A stretch of 35,295 nt of DNA from Frankiales bacterium (GTDB taxonomy: Bacteria; Actinomycetota; Actinomycetes; Mycobacteriales; SCTD01): the NCBI GenBank assembly GCA_025965935.1, contig JAOPVZ010000269.1:1-35295 (forward strand), given 5' to 3'. A program made the position numbers and the translations under genes. Below the pieces are notes generated by a model. The model saw only the letters and a list, made by a program, of their open reading frames with translations, was not told the DNA's origin and ran no database searches. Positions 26,857 to 34,888 of the stretch are shown in pieces. Within the stretch, counting starts at the first letter, position 1. Every line of letters starts with the position of its first letter.

Positions 26857-27710
26857 GCGGGCACCCGGTCGCGGACAGCGCGGGTGGCGCGCGCCAGCAG
26901 GTAGGTGCCGAACGCGATGCTGGAGAGCCAGAAGCCGATCGGGTACGGCGAGTAGTACGCGACTCCGAGGGCGACCCAGGTGACCAGGAGGGCGAGCACC
27001 ACCGAGAGCGCCAGACCCGCCGCCGGCCGGCAGGTGAGCTCGCGGGCCGCGGCAGGGGGAAGCACCAGCAGCGTGAAGACCATGAGGGCACCGGTGATCT
27101 GGACGACCTCAGCGGCGGTCGCTGCGAGCAGCACGAGGAACACGACATCCAGCGCTCGCACTGGGACACCCGACGCGCGTGCCGCCTGCGGGTCCAGCGA
27201 CGCGAACAGCAGCGGCCGTCCGATGGCGGCGAGAACCGCCAGCAGCACGACGGCGAGGACGGCCAGGGTGGTGACCTGACCGGCCGTGACGCCGAGGAAG
27301 CTGCCGAACAGCAGCGCCGTGGTGCCGCCCAGCACACCGTGGTACAGCACGACGAACAGGTAGCCACAGGCGAGCGCGAAGGCCTGGACGGTGCCGACGA
27401 GGGCGTTCTCCTCGCTGAACCTGAGGCGAGCCGAGGATGGTGCGGCCGCGATCGTCAGCGCAGCCGCCACGCAGAAGCCGAAGTACCCGAGGGCGGCGGG
27501 CACGCCGAGCCAGGTGGCGCCGGCCGCGCCTGGGAACCCCACCGCAGACAGGGTGTGCCCGGCGAAGGCCTGCCGTCGGGTCACCATGAGGAAGCCGACC
27601 AGTCCGGCGAGCAGCGCCAGGACGGTGCCGGCGCGGTAGGCGTTCACCATGAACGGCAGGGCCCACATCTGCTGCAGGTCGGCGACCGGGTTCCACCCCG
27701 GCTGGTTCAT
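26853..27710 (-). CDS. Metal ABC transporter permease (ZnuB/ABC-3 family)
   Basis: GFLMVTRRQAFAGHTLSAVGFPGAAGATWLG; ARASGVPVRALDVVFLVLLAATAAEVVQITGALMVF; ATGA overlap with neighbour. Confidence 0.92.
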   Translation of the reverse strand: MNQPGWNPVADLQQMWALPFMVNAYRAGTVLALLAGLVGFLMVTRRQAFAGHTLSAVGFPGAAGATWLGVPAALGYFGFCVAAALTIAAAPSSARLRFSEENALVGTVQAFALACGYLFVVLYHGVLGGTTALLFGSFLGVTAGQVTTLAVLAVVLLAVLAAIGRPLLFASLDPQAARASGVPVRALDVVFLVLLAATAAEVVQITGALMVFTLLVLPPAAARELTCRPAAGLALSVVLALLVTWVALGVAYYSPYPIGFWLSSIAFGTYLLARATRAVRDRVPA

Positions 27711-28558
27711 GGCTGCTCGTGACGGTTGCTGTGGTGCGCGGGTGCGTCGGGCTGGCCGACGACGACCAGCCGCCCGTCGGAGGTGCTCAGCACCTCCATC
27801 GGGATGCCGTAGAGCCGGCTCAGGGTCTCGGTGGGGATGACCTCGGCCGGCGTCCCCGTCGCGGTCCCTGCCGGCGCCAGGTAAGTGACCAGGTCGAGGT
27901 ACGGGAGGATCGGGTTCACGTCGTGCGCGACCATCACCACGGCCACGCCTCGCTCCCGGCAGAGCCGGCTGACCAGGCCGGCGACCGCGCCCTGGTTGGG
28001 CAGGTCGAGGGAGTCCAGCGGCTCGTCGAGCAGCAGCAGCTGCGGGTCCCGGGCGAGGGCCTGCGCGATCAGCAGCCGCTGCTGCTCGCCTCCTGAGAGC
28101 TGCCCGATCGGCCGGCCGGCGTAGGCGGACGCACCCACCAGCTCGACGAGCTCCGCCACCTTGGCCGCCGCCCTTCGGGATCCGGTGCCGGGGAGCGGGA
28201 GCCCCCACCGATGTCCGTCGAGCCCGAGGCGGACGACGTCCAGGCCGCGGACCCGGACCGAGGAGTCGAAGGTCCGTCGCTGTGGGAGGAAGCCGATCCG
28301 TTCGTTGGTCTCGCCAGGAGGTCGGCCCAGGACGCTGACCTCGCCCGCGCTGACCTTCAGCAGTCCGAGGACCACCTGGAGAAGGGTGGACTTGCCGACG
28401 CCGTTCGGGCCGAGCACGGCGACGAACTCGCCAGGCTGCACGCGCAACGAGACGTGCGACCAGACCTGCCGGCCGCCGAGCCGGACCTGCGCGTCCCGGA
28501 TGTCGACCGCCTCCGCAAGGGCGCGCCCGGGAGCTTGGTCCGGCACTGCCACGGTCAC
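27707..28558 (-). CDS. Metal ABC transporter ATP-binding protein (ZnuC-like)
   Basis: GPNGVGKSTLLQVVLGLL; LSGGEQQRLLIAQALARDPQLLLLDEP; GTG start overlapping upstream stop. Confidence 0.92.
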   Translation of the reverse strand: MTVAVPDQAPGRALAEAVDIRDAQVRLGGRQVWSHVSLRVQPGEFVAVLGPNGVGKSTLLQVVLGLLKVSAGEVSVLGRPPGETNERIGFLPQRRTFDSSVRVRGLDVVRLGLDGHRWGLPLPGTGSRRAAAKVAELVELVGASAYAGRPIGQLSGGEQQRLLIAQALARDPQLLLLDEPLDSLDLPNQGAVAGLVSRLCRERGVAVVMVAHDVNPILPYLDLVTYLAPAGTATGTPAEVIPTETLSRLYGIPMEVLSTSDGRLVVVGQPDAPAHHSNRHEQP

Positions 28559-29478
28559 TTGCCGGTCGCCTGGGCGAGCGCTGCCTGCAGGCTGGTCAGC
28601 TGCCGCACCTGCCAGTCCTGGAACGACGCGCCGGCCGGCGTGAGGGTCTCGGTCACCGTCGTGACGGGGATGCCGGCCTTGCGGGCCGCGCTGACCTGGG
28701 CCTGGACGTCCGGCGTGGCGTTCTGGCTGTTGTAGACGTACAGCTTGATGCGGTGGTCCGTGATCTGCGCGTCGATGAGGGTCTTGTCCCGGGCTGTCGG
28801 GTCGGTGCCCTCGCTGATCGCGTCCAGGAAGGACTCCGGGGTCAGCAGCGTGAGGCCGAGGCCCTGCGCCAGCGGGGCGAAGATCGACTCGGACGCCCCC
28901 ACGGGTGTCCCGGCGTAGCGGGCTTTGATGGCCGCGATCTCGTCGAAGTAGCCCTTGAGGCTCACGGTGAGGACCTGCGTGCGCTGCGCCTCGAAGTAGC
29001 TGCGGTCCGCGGGGTCGAGCTTGCTGAAGTCGGCGGTCAGGGTGTCGATCACCGTGCGGACGTCGGCCGGTGAGTACCAGCGGTGCGGGTTGCCGTTCGT
29101 GGGGACGCCGACCAGCGCACCGACGGTCAGGTCGGTACGGGCTGGGCTCGGGTTGGCCGCGATCAGCTTGGACGCCCAGGTGTCGTACCCGACGCCGTTC
29201 ACGATCGCGAGGTCGGCCCCGGCGATCGCCCGCCCGTCGGAGGCAGTCGGCTCGTAGTCGTGGGGGTCCGCGTCGGGGCTGTTGATGATCGAGGTGACGT
29301 GGGCGTGCGTACCGCCGAGCTGACTCGCCAGGCTGCCCCAGAAGTTCTCCGCCGCGACGACCTCGAGCCGGTGGCTGCCCGTCGTCGAGGCGGCCTTGGT
29401 CGGCGAGGTCGCGCAGCCGCTCGCCAGCAGCAGGGCCCCCAGCCCGATCGCGGCGAGGGTCGTGGGCAGCCGTGTCAT
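28555..29478 (-). CDS. Metal ABC transporter substrate-binding lipoprotein (ZnuA-like)
   Basis: Lipobox LLASGCA; DADPHDYEPTASD; NPHRWYSPADV; position in znu-like operon. Confidence 0.9.
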   Translation of the reverse strand: MTRLPTTLAAIGLGALLLASGCATSPTKAASTTGSHRLEVVAAENFWGSLASQLGGTHAHVTSIINSPDADPHDYEPTASDGRAIAGADLAIVNGVGYDTWASKLIAANPSPARTDLTVGALVGVPTNGNPHRWYSPADVRTVIDTLTADFSKLDPADRSYFEAQRTQVLTVSLKGYFDEIAAIKARYAGTPVGASESIFAPLAQGLGLTLLTPESFLDAISEGTDPTARDKTLIDAQITDHRIKLYVYNSQNATPDVQAQVSAARKAGIPVTTVTETLTPAGASFQDWQVRQLTSLQAALAQATGK

Positions 29479-29505
29479 GTGATCCCTTATCCGTAATAGT
29501 TTCGG

Positions 29506-29526
29506 TTACTGTGTTGATCACGGTAA
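29506..29526. promoter_or_regulatory. Candidate metalloregulator operator in the znuA-zur divergent region
   Basis: TTACTGTGTTGATCACGGTAA, 21-nt imperfect palindrome (8/10 arm matches) in a locally AT-rich stretch; second GTAA-n9-TTAC at 29493-29509. Confidence 0.5.
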
Positions 29527-29591
29527 TGAGGATCGGGAGCGACGACTAATGCAGGAACGCGCATGCGGGATGACGACGCCATGACGACGCG

Positions 29592-30008
29592 ATGACGACG
29601 CCCAGCCGTGATCGCTCCCCGCACAGGATCCGGATCACCCGACAGGCGGTGCTCGTCGACGAGGCGCTGGCAGGGTCGACGGACTTCCGCACCGCGCAGG
29701 ACCTCTACGCCCAGCTGCGCGCCGCCGGGGCGCGGATCGGTCAGACGACGGTCTACCGGCACCTGCAGCTGCTCGCGGATCAGGGCGCCGTCGACGTGAT
29801 CCGCACTGCGCAGGGAGAGTCGGCGTACCGATCGTGCGCCGGCACCGAGCACCACCACCACCTGATCTGTCGCTGCTGCTCGCGAACCGTCGAGCTGGCG
29901 GGACCCGAGGTCGAGCGCTGGCTGAGCCAGGTCACGGCGAAGGCCGGCTTCACCGACATCTCCCACACCCTCGAGATCCTCGGGACCTGCAGCAGCTGCA
30001 CCCGATGA
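29592..30008 (+). CDS. zur: Fur family metalloregulator (Zur-like)
   Basis: QDLYAQLRAAGARIGQTTVYRHLQLLADQGAVD; HHHHLICRCC...CSSC; divergent from znu-like operon. Confidence 0.88.
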   Translation: MTTPSRDRSPHRIRITRQAVLVDEALAGSTDFRTAQDLYAQLRAAGARIGQTTVYRHLQLLADQGAVDVIRTAQGESAYRSCAGTEHHHHLICRCCSRTVELAGPEVERWLSQVTAKAGFTDISHTLEILGTCSSCTR

Positions 30009-30355
30009 GCCACGAGCAGTCGTCCGCCGAGCCGCTCGAGGAGGTGTCGCTGGCCGACTTCGCCCGTTCGGCTGAGCTGCTCAGGGCGCTCGGCGCCCCC
30101 GTGCGGCTGGCACTGCTCCACCTGCTGGCACCGGCACCGCGGTGCGTCCACGAGCTGGTGGACGCGCTCGGCATCCCCCAGCCCCTGGTGTCCCAGCACC
30201 TCAGGACGCTGCGGAAGGCCGACCTCGTGGTCGCCGCGCGCGACGGGCGCGAGGTCCGGTACCAGCTGGCGGACCAGCACGTCGCGCACATCGTCCAAGA
30301 TGCCCTGGTTCACGCCGGAGAGGACCGGGTGAGCGACACCGCCGGCGGGTCGTGA
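30005..30355 (+). CDS. ArsR/SmtB family metalloregulator with apparent alpha-5 zinc site
   Basis: ATGA overlap with zur; LGIPQPLVSQHLRTLRKADLV HTH; DQHVAHIVQDALVHAGE matches D-x-H-x10-H-x2-E. Confidence 0.9.
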   Translation: MSHEQSSAEPLEEVSLADFARSAELLRALGAPVRLALLHLLAPAPRCVHELVDALGIPQPLVSQHLRTLRKADLVVAARDGREVRYQLADQHVAHIVQDALVHAGEDRVSDTAGGS

Positions 30356-30356
30356 G

Positions 30357-31001
30357 TCATCCCTCCCGCGTGTCTCCCGCGAGCAGATCAAGGACCTCCT
30401 GATCGCTCGTCTGGTCGAAGTTGTCGTACCAATGACCCACGGCGAGGAAGTTCCTCGGCGTGCCGAGGCAGATCACCTCATCAGCCAACGACCGGAGTCG
30501 GTTGCGGGTCCCCGCGGCACAGACCGGCGTAGCCAGGAGCAGACGCTGCGGTTCGTGGCGTCTGAGGGACCGCAGCGCGGCCTCGGCCGTGATGCCGGTC
30601 GCGAGCCCGTCGTCGACCAAGATCACCGTCCTTCCCGTCAGCTCCGGCAGCTCCCGGCCCCGGCGGTAGGTCTCGACCCGAGTCCGGAGCTCGCGGCTGG
30701 CTCGCGCGGCGAGCGCTTGCATCTGCTCGGGTCCGACCCCCGCTCGCTGCGCGCTCTCCGACACCAGCACCTCCTCGGAGTCCTCGGCCACGGCACCGAT
30801 GCCGAACTCCTCGTGGCCCGGCGCGCCGATCTTGCGAGAGACGAACACCTCCAAGGGGGCCCGCAGTGCACGGGCGACCTCCGCCGCGACCGGAATGCCG
30901 CCTCGGGGGAGGCCCAGCACCAGGACCGGCTCGGGTAGCTGTTCCTGGAGGAGACGGTGCGCGAGCTGCCGACCGGCGTCAGCCCGATCCCGGAACCTCA
31001 C
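30357..31001 (-). CDS. Phosphoribosyltransferase family protein
   Basis: GLPRGGIPVAAEVA; VILVDDGLATGITAEAALRSLR PRPP-binding motif. Confidence 0.9.
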   Translation of the reverse strand: MRFRDRADAGRQLAHRLLQEQLPEPVLVLGLPRGGIPVAAEVARALRAPLEVFVSRKIGAPGHEEFGIGAVAEDSEEVLVSESAQRAGVGPEQMQALAARASRELRTRVETYRRGRELPELTGRTVILVDDGLATGITAEAALRSLRRHEPQRLLLATPVCAAGTRNRLRSLADEVICLGTPRNFLAVGHWYDNFDQTSDQEVLDLLAGDTREG

Positions 31002-31079
31002 GGCGGGACCTCTCGCGCCGGCGGGGCGCCACCGATCCCCGCCGTAGGGTCGTGGTAGTCCTCGACGTCCATGCGCTCA

Positions 31080-31328
31080 TCAGGCCTGCAGGTCGACGCG
31101 GTCCCGCATCGCCTCGGCACCGGTCGCCGCCCGAGCGCAGTGCGCACAGCAGAAGAACTGCCCGTCGACCTCGGTGCCGTGGCCGAGCACCTTGCACTGG
31201 CAGTGCTCGCAGATCGGCGCGAGGCGGTGGATCGCGCACTCGAAGCTGTCGAAGGTGTGCCGCACGCCTGCGGCAACCACCTCGAAGGACTTGTCGTACT
31301 CATTACCGCAGACCTCGCACGTGGCCAT
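31080..31328 (-). CDS. Small Cys/His-rich protein; SmtA-like metallothionein module plus N-terminal zinc-finger-like module
   Basis: MATCEVCGNEYDKSFEV...DSFECAIH...CEHCQCKVLGHGTEVDGQFFCCAHCARA; ATG 31328 preceded by GAGGTGAG RBS. Confidence 0.75.
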   Translation of the reverse strand: MATCEVCGNEYDKSFEVVAAGVRHTFDSFECAIHRLAPICEHCQCKVLGHGTEVDGQFFCCAHCARAATGAEAMRDRVDLQA

Positions 31329-31359
31329 GCTCACCTCGAAAGGGCTCGGACGGGACTCG

Positions 31360-31485
31360 TCACGGCTCCGGCGTCGGCTCCGGATCGGTGGGTGTCGGCC
31401 CCTCCGGTGATGGCCCGGGCAGTGGTTCCACCGGGTCGTCGGGCCAGGGGGCGGTGCCCGGGGTCAGGACGCTGCTGGTCCTCAT
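31360..31485 (-). CDS. Possible 41-aa Pro-rich peptide (not in the supplied track)
   Basis: MRTSSVLTPGTAPWPDDPVEPLPGPSPEGPTPTDPEPTPEP; AGGAGG upstream, but spacing is long. Confidence 0.3.
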   Translation of the reverse strand: MRTSSVLTPGTAPWPDDPVEPLPGPSPEGPTPTDPEPTPEP

Positions 31486-31567
31486 GCGCTGCGCTTACCC
31501 CCTCCTGGGCGGGTGATGCGCCTTCGTGGACCCGGCACACCCTCACGGCGGATCTGATCAGCAAGCA

Positions 31568-31580
31568 CTAGGTCACCTAG
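31568..31580. promoter_or_regulatory. Perfect 6-bp-arm palindrome CTAGGT-C-ACCTAG
   Basis: Read directly in the intergenic region between divergent genes. Confidence 0.4.
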
Positions 31581-31678
31581 CCACGAGCTCCCGGTTGATG
31601 CCGTCCCTCGTGGTGGTTTCTTGCTGCAACCTTTCAGTGGCCTCCCTCGGCACCCCGAAGTCCCAGTGCGTCCGACAC

Positions 31679-31718
31679 GCGGGCAGCTGCCGATCGCCTT
31701 GGAGGAGGCAGCTCCCGC
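31679..31718 (+). promoter_or_regulatory. Leader hairpin upstream of PAS-GGDEF-EAL gene
   Basis: GCGGGcAGCTGCC-15 nt-GGCAGCTCCCGC, 12 bp with one bulge. Confidence 0.5.
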
Positions 31719-31760
31719 ACTGATGGGCGCGTCCGCACCGGCGAAAGGCTGACTCAGGAC

Positions 31761-34700
31761 GTGGCAACCCCGGACTTCCCCTCGGCCGAGCAACGCGTTC
31801 AGCGTCTGGCGGGAGTCATCGACGGCGCAGACGTCGGCGTGCTCGACACCCTCACCGACGGCCGGGTCGCGGCGGGAAACCCGGCGGCTGAGCGGATCTT
31901 CGGCGTCCCGGCGGGCAGCCTGGTCGGGCGGGACGTCCGCACGCTGTTCCCGGACTCCTGCTGGCCCGAGGTGTCGGAGGCCGGGGCCCTGGTGCACTCC
32001 GGCAAGAAGGTCGAGGTGGTGCGGACCACCGCCTTCGGTCCGGGGCAGAGCCTGGTGGACGTGACGCTGCGCCTCGCGCCGGTCCGAGACGCCGCCGGGA
32101 CGATCATCGGCGTCAGCGCGTTCATCCGCGACGTGACGGAGGAGATGCGCGCGCGCCGTGAGCTGGAGGCCAGCGAGCGCCGGTTCCGCGCGCGCTACGA
32201 CGAGTCGCCGATGCCCCAGGCGATGCTCGCCCTGGACGGGCGGATCACCAGTGCCAACGCCGCGATGCGTCAGCTGCTGGGCCGGGACGACGTGGAGGGG
32301 ATGTCGATCCTCGCGCTCCGGCACCCGCAGGACGCTGCTGCACCGCAGAAGTGGGTCAGCTGGCTGGGCAAGGACTGGTACGGCGGCAGTTCCGAAAGGG
32401 TGGTCGTGCTGTCCGACGGGACGGCGCTGCCCCTGCTCGTCCATGGCGCGGCGCTGCGGGCGGCCAACGGGTCCGTGACCGGCCTTGCCGTGTTCGCGCA
32501 GGACCTGACGAAGTTGCGCCAGGCGGAACGCGCGGCGAACCGGGCGGCCGCGGTGGCCCAGGCAATCGGCAACGCCGCCAGCGACTGGGCGGTCATCCTC
32601 GACAGCGCTGGTCGCATGTCCTACGTGTCGCCTGGTGCCCAGGCCGTGATGGGCTACGACCCGATGGTGGTCACGGGCGACAGCGCCTACGGCTACGCCC
32701 ACCCGGAGGACGTGGCCGCCGCCCGCGCCGCCGCCGAAGACGTCATCAAGGACCCGCAGGTGCGCCGCCGGTTCCTGCTGCGGCTGCGGCACGCGGACGG
32801 TCACTGGCTCTGGACCGAGCAGCTGCTGACGAACCGCCTCGACGACCCGGATATCGCCGGTGTCGTCTGCAACGTGCGTGACGTGACCGAGCGGATCGAG
32901 GCCGAGCAGGCCCTGGAGCGGTCGGAGTCCCGGTTCCGGGCGATCGCCGAGACCGCGCACGAGGGCATCTGGGCGGTCGACCCGGAGGGACGCACCCTGT
33001 ACGGCAACGCGCGACTGCTGGACATCCTCGGCGTGGACCTCGCGACGGTCTACACGACCCCCGCCCCCCGGCTGCTGGCTCCCCAGGACGAGAAGCTCAT
33101 CACCGAGCGGCTGCGGCAACGGCAGGCGGTTGGATCAGAGCGGTACGAGGTGACCTACCCGCATCCCGACGGACGGTCCCGGGTCCTGTCGCTGAGCGTG
33201 AGCCCGCTCGCCGACGATCACGGACCGGTGGGCTCGCTCGCCATGATCTCGGACGTCACGGACGAGCGCCGGGCTGACGAGGAGCTCCGTCGCCGCGCGC
33301 TGCACGACGACCTGACCGGGCTGCCCAACCGCACCCTGCTCACCGACCGGCTGGGCCAGGCACTGGTGCGCCAGGAGCGGCTCGGCTCGGGACCCGTCGC
33401 GCTGCTGTTCGCCGACCTGGACCAGTTCAAGCTCGTGAACGACAGCTGGGGCCACGACTGCGGCGACGAGCTGCTGGTCGCGGTGGCCCAGCGGCTGGCA
33501 GCGGCCGTCGGCCCCGGTGACACGGTTGCCCGCTTCGGCGGCGACGAGTTCGTGGTCCTGTCCGAGGGCACCGACGAAGCGTCAGCCAAGGAGCTCGCCG
33601 ATCACCTGCTCGCACAGCTCGCCGAGCCGTTCGAGATCTCCGGTCGACGCGCCTACCTCTCGGCGAGCATCGGCATCTCGATGGCGCCGCCGGCAGAGCC
33701 GGACGAGATGCTCCGGCACGCCGACGCGGCGATGTACAAGGCGAAGGCCTCCGGACGAGGGCGGGTGGCGGTGTTCGACCGCGCACTCGCCGGCGACGCG
33801 GCCGAGCGCCTGCAGCTCGGGAACGACCTGCGTGAGGCACTGGCAGCTGACCGGCTCGAGCTGCACTACCAGCCGATCGTGGAGCTCAGCACCGGGCGGG
33901 TGCTGGGCGTCGAGGCGCTCGCGCGGTGGCAGCACCCGGAGCGGGGCGACGTGCCGCCGTCGCGGTTCGTCGCGGTCGCTGAGTCGGTGGGGCTCGCGCC
34001 GCAGCTGGACCGCTGGGCGCTGGCTCGCGCCCGCCGTGACCTCGGCCGGATCAGGCAGCAGCTCGGTGCCGACGTCAAGGTGAACGTGAACATCTCGGCT
34101 CGGCACCTCATCGAGGGCGACCTCGAGGCAGCCGTGCGCGACGAGCTCGGCCGCGGCGGCACGCCGCCACAGGGCATCGTGCTGGAGCTCACCGAGAGCA
34201 CCGTCATGGGTGACCGTGACGACGCCTGTGCCGTGCTTCAGCGCCTCGTCGACCTCGGCGTGACAGTCGCCGTGGACGACTTCGGCACCGGCTACAGCTC
34301 GCTGAGCTACCTCAGCCGGCTGCCCGTCTCCACCCTGAAGATCGACCGCAGCTTCATCCAGGCGATGACCCGCGACGCCGACTCGCTCGCCATCGCCGCG
34401 TCCGTCGTCGACCTCGGCAAGACGCTGCGCATGACGACCGTCGCCGAGGGCGTCGAGACCAGCGAGCAGCTGGAGCTGCTGCAGACGCTCGGCTGCTCAG
34501 CCGGCCAGGGATACCTCTGGGCCCCGCCGCTCCCGCTCGAGGAGCTCGCCGCCGCGATGAAGGAGCTGCCGGTCGGCCGCTTCGACACGTCCTCCAGTGC
34601 GCAGGGGAAGCGGCCCGCCGTCCGTCAGGAGGTCGTCACCGCCGAGCACGGCCTCACCCGGCTCGCCGCGCTGCACCGCGACGGTGCCTCGCTGTCGACG

Positions 34701-34820
34701 ATCGCCGCGGCGCTCAACGCCGAGGGCTACCGGACCCCCACCGGGATGCGCTGGCACCGCGCACGGGTGGCGCGCGCCATCAGCGACCTGGCCTACCCGA
34801 ACCTCTGGCAGACCGGCTGA
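31761..34820 (+). CDS. Multi-PAS GGDEF-EAL c-di-GMP turnover protein with recombinase-like C-terminal tail
   Basis: Four PAS-like segments; HDDLTGLPNRTLL...RFGGDEFVVL; VEALARWQHP...NISARH...LELTES...VDDFGTGYSSLSYL...AEGVET. Confidence 0.95.
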   Translation: MATPDFPSAEQRVQRLAGVIDGADVGVLDTLTDGRVAAGNPAAERIFGVPAGSLVGRDVRTLFPDSCWPEVSEAGALVHSGKKVEVVRTTAFGPGQSLVDVTLRLAPVRDAAGTIIGVSAFIRDVTEEMRARRELEASERRFRARYDESPMPQAMLALDGRITSANAAMRQLLGRDDVEGMSILALRHPQDAAAPQKWVSWLGKDWYGGSSERVVVLSDGTALPLLVHGAALRAANGSVTGLAVFAQDLTKLRQAERAANRAAAVAQAIGNAASDWAVILDSAGRMSYVSPGAQAVMGYDPMVVTGDSAYGYAHPEDVAAARAAAEDVIKDPQVRRRFLLRLRHADGHWLWTEQLLTNRLDDPDIAGVVCNVRDVTERIEAEQALERSESRFRAIAETAHEGIWAVDPEGRTLYGNARLLDILGVDLATVYTTPAPRLLAPQDEKLITERLRQRQAVGSERYEVTYPHPDGRSRVLSLSVSPLADDHGPVGSLAMISDVTDERRADEELRRRALHDDLTGLPNRTLLTDRLGQALVRQERLGSGPVALLFADLDQFKLVNDSWGHDCGDELLVAVAQRLAAAVGPGDTVARFGGDEFVVLSEGTDEASAKELADHLLAQLAEPFEISGRRAYLSASIGISMAPPAEPDEMLRHADAAMYKAKASGRGRVAVFDRALAGDAAERLQLGNDLREALAADRLELHYQPIVELSTGRVLGVEALARWQHPERGDVPPSRFVAVAESVGLAPQLDRWALARARRDLGRIRQQLGADVKVNVNISARHLIEGDLEAAVRDELGRGGTPPQGIVLELTESTVMGDRDDACAVLQRLVDLGVTVAVDDFGTGYSSLSYLSRLPVSTLKIDRSFIQAMTRDADSLAIAASVVDLGKTLRMTTVAEGVETSEQLELLQTLGCSAGQGYLWAPPLPLEELAAAMKELPVGRFDTSSSAQGKRPAVRQEVVTAEHGLTRLAALHRDGASLSTIAAALNAEGYRTPTGMRWHRARVARAISDLAYPNLWQTG

Positions 34821-34870
34821 CCCGGTCCCCTGCGGGCTGCCAGCCGGTCGCCCTCTTGCCCCTGTCCCGA

Positions 34871-34888
34871 AACGTCTCCCAAGACGTT
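34871..34888. terminator. Short perfect hairpin downstream of the GGDEF-EAL gene
   Basis: AACGTCT-CCCA-AGACGTT; no U-tract, so terminator function is uncertain. Confidence 0.35.

Noticed and set aside
31331-31564. 77-aa minus-strand ORF MLIRSAVRVCRVHEGAS...
   Set aside because: No RBS or family motif, and overlaps the better-supported small Pro-rich frame and intergenic region
31625-31760. Second GEMM-type riboswitch upstream of the GGDEF-EAL gene
   Set aside because: GGCGAAAGGC superficially resembles GEMM, but the GGCAAACC, GGGACGCAAAGCC and terminal ACCGA landmarks are absent
31482-33119. 545-aa minus-strand ORF
   Set aside because: Antisense to the PAS region of the GGDEF-EAL protein; no motif
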